Assembly: GCA_963716865.1 (NCBI GenBank)
Contig: CAVQUF010000004.1
Coordinates: 823,038-887,037 of the forward strand
Length of the DNA: 64,000 nucleotides
Source of the DNA: AC-32 sp963716865
GTDB taxonomy: Bacteria; Actinomycetota; Thermoleophilia; Gaiellales; Gaiellaceae
Direction: 5' to 3'
This document shows positions 57,323-64,000 of the stretch, in pieces (position 1 is the first letter of the stretch; each line of letters opens with the position of its first letter). Made by a program: the position numbers and the translations under genes. A model generated the notes under the pieces. It was given only the letters and a program-made list of their open reading frames with translations, did not search any database and had not been told where the DNA came from.

Positions 57323-58672
57323 GTGGACCCGGCCACCGTGCAGGCCCTCACCGAGACCGAGAACGCGCGCTTCGTCGACGAGCGGCCGCGGTCCATGGCG
57401 CTCACGGAGCAGGCGCGCCGCTCGATGCCGCGCGGAGTGCCGATGGCCTGGATGGACGACCTCTACGACCACCCGCCCGTCTGGATCGACCGCGGCGAGG
57501 GCGCCACGTTCACCGACGTCGACGGCCACACCTACCTCGACATGTACGTGGCGGACATGAGCGCGTTCTGCGGGCACGCGCCGCGGCCCGTCGTCGAGGC
57601 GGTGGCCGCACGCATCGCCCTCGGGAACCAGTTCCTGATGCCCAGCGAGGACGCGATCGTGGTCGCCGAGCACCTCGCCGCCCGGTACGGACTCCCGAAG
57701 TGGCAGTTCACGCTCTCTGCCACGCAGGCCAACACGGAGGTGATCCGCCTCGCGCGCGAGCTGACAGGGCGAGAGGTCGTCCTGGTGTTCGACGGGAAGT
57801 ACCACGGCGAGCTCGACACGACGCTCGTGGTGTCCCGGGACGGGCAGGTCGTTCCCGAGATGGCCGGCCTCGCCCGAAGCATCGCCGGCCAGGCCCGCGT
57901 GATCCCCTTCAACGACGTCGCCGCTCTCGAGGCCGCCCTCGCGCCCGAGGACGTTGCACTCGTGCTGGCCGAGCCGGCCATGACCAACGTGGGCTTCCTC
58001 CTTCCTGCGGACGGCTACCACGATGCGCTGCGCCGGGCGACCCGCGAGACCGGGACCCTCCTCGGAATCGACGAGACCCACTCGCTCGCGTGCGCCTACG
58101 CAGGCTTCACCCGAGAGCTCGGGCTCGAGCCCGACTTCCTCACGCTCGGCAAGTCCATTGCCGCAGGTGTCCCGCTCGGGACCTACGGGATGCGCGACGA
58201 GATCGCTGCGCTGATCGCCCCACCGGAGAAGGCCCGCGACGCGAGTGGCGTCGTCGTGGACGAGGTCGCCACGGGCGGGACGCTGTTCGGGAACGCCCTC
58301 TCGATGGCGGCCGGCCGCTCCGCGCTTCTCGACGTCCTGACCGAGGAGGCCTTCGCACGCACCGCCGAACTCGGCGAGCGGATGGCAACGGGCCAGCGAG
58401 CGGCGATCGCGAAGGCGGGCTCACCGTGGAGCGTCGTGCAGCACGGAGGACACGCCTGCTACTTCTTCGTCCCCGAGCCGCCGACCGACGGCGCCGCCTC
58501 GCGGGCCGCCGACGACCCCGCGCTCCGGGCGCTGATCCGGGTCTTCATGGCGAACCGGGGCGTCTGGGAGTCGGGCTGGTGGCTCGGCCCGACGGTCTCG
58601 GTCGCCCACACCGCCGACGACGTCGACCGTTACCTCGAGGTGTTCGAGGAGTTCCTCGGCGCCGTGTCCTGA
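57323..58672 (+). CDS. Class III aminotransferase (glutamate-1-semialdehyde mutase-like)
   Basis: A 449-residue PLP enzyme of the class III group: VWIDRGEGATFTDVDGHTYLD, SATQANTEVIRLARELTGR, LGIDETHSLACAYAGF with the PLP-binding Asp, LTLGKSIAAGVPLGTYG with the PLP Lys, and VATGGTLFGNALSMAAGR. These features resemble GSA mutase-like aminotransferases. No haem genes are near, so it may act on another amino substrate. GTG start 16 bases after soxR; likely cotranscribed, which hints at redox-linked expression. Confidence 0.88.
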   Translation: MDPATVQALTETENARFVDERPRSMALTEQARRSMPRGVPMAWMDDLYDHPPVWIDRGEGATFTDVDGHTYLDMYVADMSAFCGHAPRPVVEAVAARIALGNQFLMPSEDAIVVAEHLAARYGLPKWQFTLSATQANTEVIRLARELTGREVVLVFDGKYHGELDTTLVVSRDGQVVPEMAGLARSIAGQARVIPFNDVAALEAALAPEDVALVLAEPAMTNVGFLLPADGYHDALRRATRETGTLLGIDETHSLACAYAGFTRELGLEPDFLTLGKSIAAGVPLGTYGMRDEIAALIAPPEKARDASGVVVDEVATGGTLFGNALSMAAGRSALLDVLTEEAFARTAELGERMATGQRAAIAKAGSPWSVVQHGGHACYFFVPEPPTDGAASRAADDPALRALIRVFMANRGVWESGWWLGPTVSVAHTADDVDRYLEVFEEFLGAVS

Positions 58673-58799
58673 GCGCCGCTTCGGCCCGTCTCGATCCGTC
58701 CGAGCCCCGGTCCAGAATGGGCGGTCCGCTCGACCCGCGCGGCACCGCGTGAGCCCGGGCGCAGGACATACGATGCGGTAGAGCCCGGGAGGTTCAGGC

Positions 58800-61580
58800 A
58801 TGGCTTCGGCACACGAGACTCAGACCGTCCAGGTCACCGACGATCAGCTCGAGAACACGGTCGCGCAGGAGAGCGCGAGCGTCGGCGTTCGCAGGCTGTT
58901 CACGATCCCCGGCCGCGACCCGTTCGCGGAGGTCGAGTGGGAGCTGCGCGACGCGCTGATCCCCGGCAAGGACGGGCCGGTCTTCGAGCAGAAGGGCGTC
59001 GAGTTCCCGAAGTTCTGGAGCCAGACCGCGACCAACATCGTCGCGCAGAAGTACTTCCGCGGGCGCATGTCCTCGCCCGAGCGCGAGGAGAGCGTCAAGC
59101 AGATGATCGGCCGCGTCGTCGACACGATCGGCGCCTGGGGCCGCGAGGGCGGCTACTTCGCCGACGAGGAGGAGGCCGAGACCTTCGAGGCCGAGCTGAA
59201 GGCGCTCCTGGTCAACCAGTACGTGGCCTTCAACTCGCCGGTCTGGTTCAACGTCGGCTTCGAGGAGCGCCCGCAGTGCTCGGCGTGCTTCATCCTCTCG
59301 ATCGAGGACTCGATGGAGTCGATCCTCGACTGGATCCGCCGCGAGGGAATCATCTTCCGCGGCGGCTCGGGCTCCGGCGTCAACCTCTCGAGGCTCCGCT
59401 CCTCGCAGGAGCAGCTCTCCAAGGGCGGCCACGCGAGCGGGCCCGTCAGCTTCATGCGCGGCGCCGACGCGTCGGCCGGGCACGATCAAGTCCGGCGGCA
59501 AGACGCGGCGCGCGGCCAAGATGGTCGTGCTCGACGTCGACCACCCGGACATCGAGGAGTTCATCTGGTGCAAGGCGCGCGAGGAGGAGAAGGCGCGCGT
59601 GCTCGAGCAGGCCGGCTACGACATGTCGCTCGACTCGGGCGACTGGGCCTCGATCCAGTACCAGAACGCGAACAACTCCGTGCGCGTGACCGACGGCTTC
59701 ATGGAGGCCGCCGAGGCCGACGCCGACTGGAACCTCGTCGCCCGCACCGACGGCACCGTCGTCGAGGCGAAGAAGGCGCGCGAGCTACTGCGCCAGATCG
59801 CCGACGCCGCCTGGCGCTCGGCCGACCCGGGCGTCCAGTACGACACGACGATCAACAAGTGGCACACGCTCCCGAACACGGGCCGCATCAACGCGTCGAA
59901 CCCGTGCTCCGAGTACATGTCGATCGACGACTCGGCCTGCAACCTGGCCTCGCTGAACCTGCTCAAGTTCCGCCGCGAGGACGGCGAGCTCGACGTCGAG
60001 GCCTTCGAGCAGGCGGTCGACATCGTCTTCCTCGCGCAGGAGATCCTGGTCGGCTACTCGTCGTACCCGACGCCCGAGATCGAGCGCAACGCGAAGGCCT
60101 ACCGCCAGCTCGGCCTCGGCTACGCGAACCTCGGCGCGCTGCTGATGGCGCGCGGGCTGCCGTACGACTCGGACGAGGGCCGGGCCTACGCGGCGGCGAT
60201 CACGGCGCTGATGACCGGCCGCGCCTACCGCAAGTCGGCGGAGATCGCCGCGCGGATGAGCCCGTTCGCCGGCTACCAGCCGAACGCCGGCGCGATGATC
60301 GGCGTGATGTCGATGCACCGCGCGGCGGTGGGCAACATCGAGCACGCCGAGTCGGTGCCGAAGGACCTGCTCTCCGCGTGCAGGCGCGCGTGGGACGAGG
60401 CGCTCAACCTCGGCGAGGTGCACGGCTACCGCAACGCGCAGGCCACCGTGCTCGCGCCCACCGGGACGATCAGCTTCATGATGGATTGCGACACGACCGG
60501 GGTCGAGCCGGACTTCTCGCTCGTCAAGTCGAAGAAGCTCGTCGGCGGCGGCGAGATCACGATCGTCAACAAGACCGTCCCGATGGCCCTCGAGAAGCTG
60601 GGCTACGCGCCCGCCGAGGGCGAGGAGGTCGTCGCGTTCATCGACGAGCGCAACACGATCGTCGGCGCCCCGTACGTGAAGCCCGACCACTACCCGATCT
60701 TCGACTGCGCAATCGGCGAGCGCGCGATCCACCACACCGGGCACGTGAAGATGATGGGCGCCGTCCAGCCGTTCATCTCGGGCGCGATCTCGAAGACGGT
60801 CAACCTGCCCGAGACGGTCACGGTCGAGGAGATCTCGCAGCTCCTGATCGACTCGTGGCGCCTCGGCGTGAAGGCGATCGCGATCTACCGCGACAACTGC
60901 AAGGTCGCGCAGCCGCTGTCAGGGAAGGGCGAGGCCGGCGAGAAGCTGCCGCTGGGCGCGGCGATCGCGCCGGCTCCGATCCAGCTCAAGGAGCGCAAGC
61001 GCCTGCCCGACGACCGCGTCGAGGTCGGCCGCAAGTTCAAGGTCGGCGACTACGAGGGCTACATCCACGTCGGCCTGTTCGAGGACGGCACCCCCGGCGA
61101 CATCTTCGTGGACATCGCCAAGGAGGGCACGACCCTCGCCGGCCTGATGAACTCGTTCATGATCTCGGTCTCTCTGGGCCTGCAGTACGGCGTCCCGCTC
61201 GAGGTCTACGTCTCGAAGTTCGCCCACATGCGCTTCGAGCCGAGCGGGATGACGAACGACGCCGGACATCCGCGTCGCGAAGTCGCTCGTGGACTACATC
61301 TTCCGCTGGATGGGCAAGCGCTTCCTGATCGATCGAGCACCAGGAGGAGGTCGGGATCCTGTCGCCGGAGGTCCGCGCGCGGCTGGCGCAGTCGTACGCC
61401 GCGCTGGAAGGTGCGCCGGTTGCGGCGGAGGCTCCGGCCGAAGCGGCGCCTCCGGGCCAGACCGCCCTCTTCAACAACTGGGAAGACGCGGTCGAGTGCG
61501 CCAAGTGCGGCGGGCGGATGGTTCGCACCGGGTCGTGCTACACGTGCCGCGACTGCGGGACTAACACCGGCTGTAGCTGA
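58800..61580 (+). pseudogene. nrdJ: Class II ribonucleotide reductase NrdJ, interrupted by three +1 shifts
   Basis: Adenosylcobalamin-dependent ribonucleotide reductase. The N-terminal frame holds FSPVWFNVG-like NSPVWFNVGFEERPQCSACF and GGSGSGVNLSRLRSSQEQLS; the central frame has NPCSEYMSIDDSACNLASLN with the catalytic Cys, and LAPTGTISFMMDCDTTGVEP; the last part has VECAKCGGRMVRTGSCYTC and RDCGTNTGCS. Continuity needs removal of one base at 59481, 61261 and 61334. ATG 58800 follows GGGAGG. This gene is likely essential if no other reductase exists, so errors in the consensus are more likely than decay. Confidence 0.85.
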
Positions 61581-61598
61581 CGACACCCGTCGGCGATC

Positions 61599-61629
61599 GT
61601 TTACGCACGCCCAAGGCAGGGCGTAATGT
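61599..61629 (+). promoter_or_regulatory. Candidate promoter of the STAND gene
   Basis: TTTACG (61600-61605), 18-bp spacer containing a GCCC/GGGC hairpin, and TAATGT (61624-61629), 18 bases before the GTG start at 61648. Confidence 0.4.
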
Positions 61630-61647
61630 TGTCCGGCCGGAGCTCAG

Positions 61648-63903
61648 GTGAGTACAGCGGAGAAAGTCACGGATGCGATCAAGGCGCGCGATGCGGCGAC
61701 CTTGTTTGCCCTTCTCTTTGAAGAGGGGGAAGAGCCGCGCGTCCGTTCAGGGGCGCGTACTGAGAACGAACTCTGGGATTACAAGGCCAACGTACCGCTC
61801 GCCGATGTCGAGTGGGCGCGAATCGCCCGGCACGTCCTCGCGTTTCACAACCAGCGAGGCGGTGTACTTCTTTTCGGCATCCGAGACGACGATCTGAGTT
61901 TTTGCGGAGCCACTAAGCGCCTCGATAGCAAGCTCTTCAACGATCAGGTTCGCCGATACGTAGGCGACCAAATTTGGGTGGACTTTCACCGCGAAGCCAT
62001 CCAATCTGACCAACGGTACATTGGAGTTGCAATCATTCCGCCGCGAGGGCCGGCGATCGGTTTCTTTCGAAGCGATGCTCCCATCGAAGATGGGAAGCGT
62101 GAGTTTCGTAAAGGCGAATCTGCGCTGCGTGTGGGAGATTCTTCAATCGTCCTCGACCCCGCCAAGGCTGCGTCGCACCAGGCATCGATCGTCCCGATCG
62201 CTGGTGAGCCGTATGCAATCAACCAACCCTTCTTCCGAATTCTTGCGTTAGAGACAGAGCACTTCATCTCAAGAACTGCACTCGAAGACCAATTGGAGCG
62301 CGCCTAACTGATCCGCGCGCTTCAGTTGCCGCGCTTATTGGAATCGGAGGGTCAGGCAAGACAACGCTGGCAACGTGGTCGGCGCTTCGCGCCCACCGGG
62401 AGCGTGAGTTTGACTTCATCGTCTCGCTCACCGCAAAGGATCGAGAGCTTGGCACAACTGGCATCCAGAGCCTTACAAACTCACCGACCACCTATGAGTC
62501 GTTGCTTAATCAAATTGGCGACGTGCTGGGATTCTCTGAGCTTCGCGACAAAGACATTCCAGACCGCGAAGTGGAGATTCGAAGCCTCATCGAAGACTCG
62601 AATGGTCTGATCTATGTAGACAACCTCGAGACCGTTGACGATCCCCGCGTAATCACGTTTCTTGATGACCTTCCGGTTGGGGTGCGCGCGCTCGTGACTT
62701 CCAGACGGTCCACAGTCCGGGTGTCTGTTCGACCCATCGATGTTGGCCCTCTCTCTTCAAGAGGCTCAGGCGCTTGTGAAGTCGCTCGGCTCTGAGCCCG
62801 GGCGTTGTCCGGGGTACCTCGAGGGTTTGAGCGGTTCCGAAATCGATCAGATCACGGGCGCCTGTGACCGCCTTCCACTCGCCATCCGGTGGACGCTTGC
62901 CCGCGCCGACGGAGTCTCGGACGCGGTACAACGCGCCGAAAGCCTTAGTGGCTCGAATCCTCGCGACGACGGCCAGCTCCTCGAGTTCGTATTTCGGCGC
63001 GTCTTCGACGACATGTCTGAGGTAGAGCAGTCGGTCATGCGCGCATTGAGCATTTTCCAAGAGGCAAGCCCAGCCGAAGTCCTAATCGCTGGGACAGGAC
63101 ACGAGGGTCACACGGTGCTCGATGCACTCGAGGACCTGCTCGAGACGCGCTGGCACAGCGATCCTTCGATCCCGAGCGGAATGACTATGTGTTTGCTCTG
63201 GCACCCTTGACTCGATCGTTTGTCCTCAATGACCTAAGCGCAAATCGCGAGGTCGAGCGCCGGATACGGAAGCGCCTCACCGATTGGTACGAAGCTCGGG
63301 ATGTCAGAGCTGAGAGCGATCGCGCTGTAGTCCGGGAGCTCCGAGCAGGGACGCGGATCACCCGAGCACGCCCTTGTTGACCTCGCACGTGATGCTCAGA
63401 ATCGAGGCGATTACCGCACAGCTCAAGAGCTGTATGAACAGGCCCTCGCGCGAAGCCCGAACAGCTGGGAGGCAGCACGTCGTTACGCGGAGTTTGAGCG
63501 CCACGTCAATCAAGACGTTACTCGTGCGTTGGAGCTTTATGAAAGGGCAGCCGCAAATGCTCCAGCGAAAGGCGCCGATCGCGCACTGATCTTTCGCGAG
63601 TACGGGATGCTTCTCCGCGACTCGGGCCGTTCAGACGCGACTGATCTGGCCATCGAGAAATTCGAAACCGCGCGCAAGGAGACGCCTAATGATCCCGCGC
63701 TCATCCACGCCTTGGCCATGATGTACGACCGGAAGGGAGTGTTTCGAAAGGTGATTGAGCTACTGGAACCTTTGAGAAGTCACCCGAGCCGAAAGACCCG
63801 CTTGCTTGTTCTACGCGAGCTTGTAAAAGCTTACGATAAGACGATGGATATCGGCGAGGCGGCCATCGCGAAGCGTGAACTGGCGGATCTCGAAGAGCGC
63901 TGA
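61648..63903 (+). pseudogene. Schlafen/AlbA_2-NB-ARC-TPR STAND protein, frameshifted (defence-like)
   Basis: Reading across frames gives about 750 residues. Domain 1 (61648-62300) is a Schlafen/AlbA_2 domain: ENELWDYKANVP, ARHVLAFHNQRGGVLLFGIR and YIGVAIIPPRGP. Domain 2 is an NB-ARC ATPase: P-loop LIGIGGSGKTTLATWSALRA, Walker B GLIYVDNLETVDDP, sensor RALVTSRRS, and CDRLPLAIRWTLA. Domain 3 has TPR-like helices (YRTAQELYEQALARSPNSWE; ALELYERAAANAPAKGADRA). Shifts at about 62303 (-1), 62755 (+1), 63150 (-1) and 63355 (+1) break the frame. Codon use is less GC-biased than in neighbours, which suggests transfer. STAND proteins with effector domains are typical of phage defence; the role here is inferred. 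Confidence 0.75.
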
Positions 63904-64000
63904 GTCGACGGAAAGTCCTCCGACCTCCGAGGGCTCTCGTTGGCGAGTTGCCTCTTTCGGCTAGGCAGCTCCCCCTTTTAGAGGGAGGGAGATATCCCCT

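Noticed and set aside
58673..58799. Cobalamin riboswitch or NrdR boxes before nrdJ
   Set aside because: I looked for the B12 box and for NrdR-type palindromes and found neither in the 127-base leader.
59400..61600. Intein or programmed frameshifting in nrdJ
   Set aside because: Each shift is explained by one extra base with no inserted sequence, no slippery heptamer and no downstream pseudoknot.
1..64000. CRISPR arrays, rRNA genes and insertion sequences
   Set aside because: No regularly spaced 24-40-bp repeats, no rRNA-like stretches and no transposase genes were seen.

Overview
The window is GC-rich, densely coded and shows actinobacterial habits: many GTG starts, ATGA/GTGA overlaps between genes, leaderless promoters, class II (B12-dependent) ribonucleotide reductase, SoxR, S8 proteases, and a Tad/Flp pilus locus with no secretin. 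A complete hopanoid operon (hpnC-hpnD-hpnE-shc-hpnH-hpnG-ispH), an MMPL exporter and DUF72/DUF2007/DUF5661 proteins fit a deep-branching soil actinobacterium. My best inference is Actinomycetota, class Thermoleophilia; nothing here proves the lineage.

0-9 kb: end of folE2, plsY (no canonical start codon), two divergent Fe/Mn superoxide dismutases, an SDR-like protein lacking its catalytic Tyr, an ECF sigma/anti-sigma pair, thyX, DUF72, a kynureninase-like enzyme, and a secreted subtilase ending in SWSD repeats. 9-22 kb (minus strand): an epimerase, a CopC-CopD/membrane-protein module, and the hopanoid operon ending in ispH and a YjbQ-like gene. A palindrome (GTAACAG-N-CTGTTAC) lies before hpnC, before the copper/membrane module and inside the start of copCD, which suggests one regulator for both modules. 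20.5-31 kb: an M15-like murein peptidase and DUF192 gene diverge from a Tad pilus operon: flp, tadE, cpaB, cpaE, cpaF, a VWA-TadB fusion, tadC and a long coiled-coil protein.

31-38 kb: cyclophilin, a PD40/PASTA propeller, MMPL exporter, small conserved proteins and a carotenoid-type FAD oxidoreductase. 38-46.5 kb is accessory. Six copies of a 27-bp repeat, all in one orientation, separate single genes or gene pairs (SRPBCC+ArsR, two membrane proteins, an RNase HII with a divergent motif, a cupin, a DHFR-like reductase), which looks like a cassette array. It is followed by tRNA-Thr(CGT) and a 2.4-kb integrase-free element bounded by a 38-bp duplication of the 5' half of that tRNA.

46.5-55 kb: housekeeping and envelope genes (holin-like protein, aldo-keto reductase, holB-tmk, epimerase, LytR_C protein, O-antigen-ligase-like protein). 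55-64 kb: a Rieske protein facing soxR across a 19-bp-spacer promoter, a class III aminotransferase, nrdJ, and a Schlafen/AlbA_2-NB-ARC-TPR STAND protein that is probably a defence gene. The Rieske gene, nrdJ and the STAND gene carry eleven apparent frameshifts in total, while the two genes between them are intact. This implies either local consensus errors or decay. A double-hairpin intergenic repeat is present in six copies across the window.
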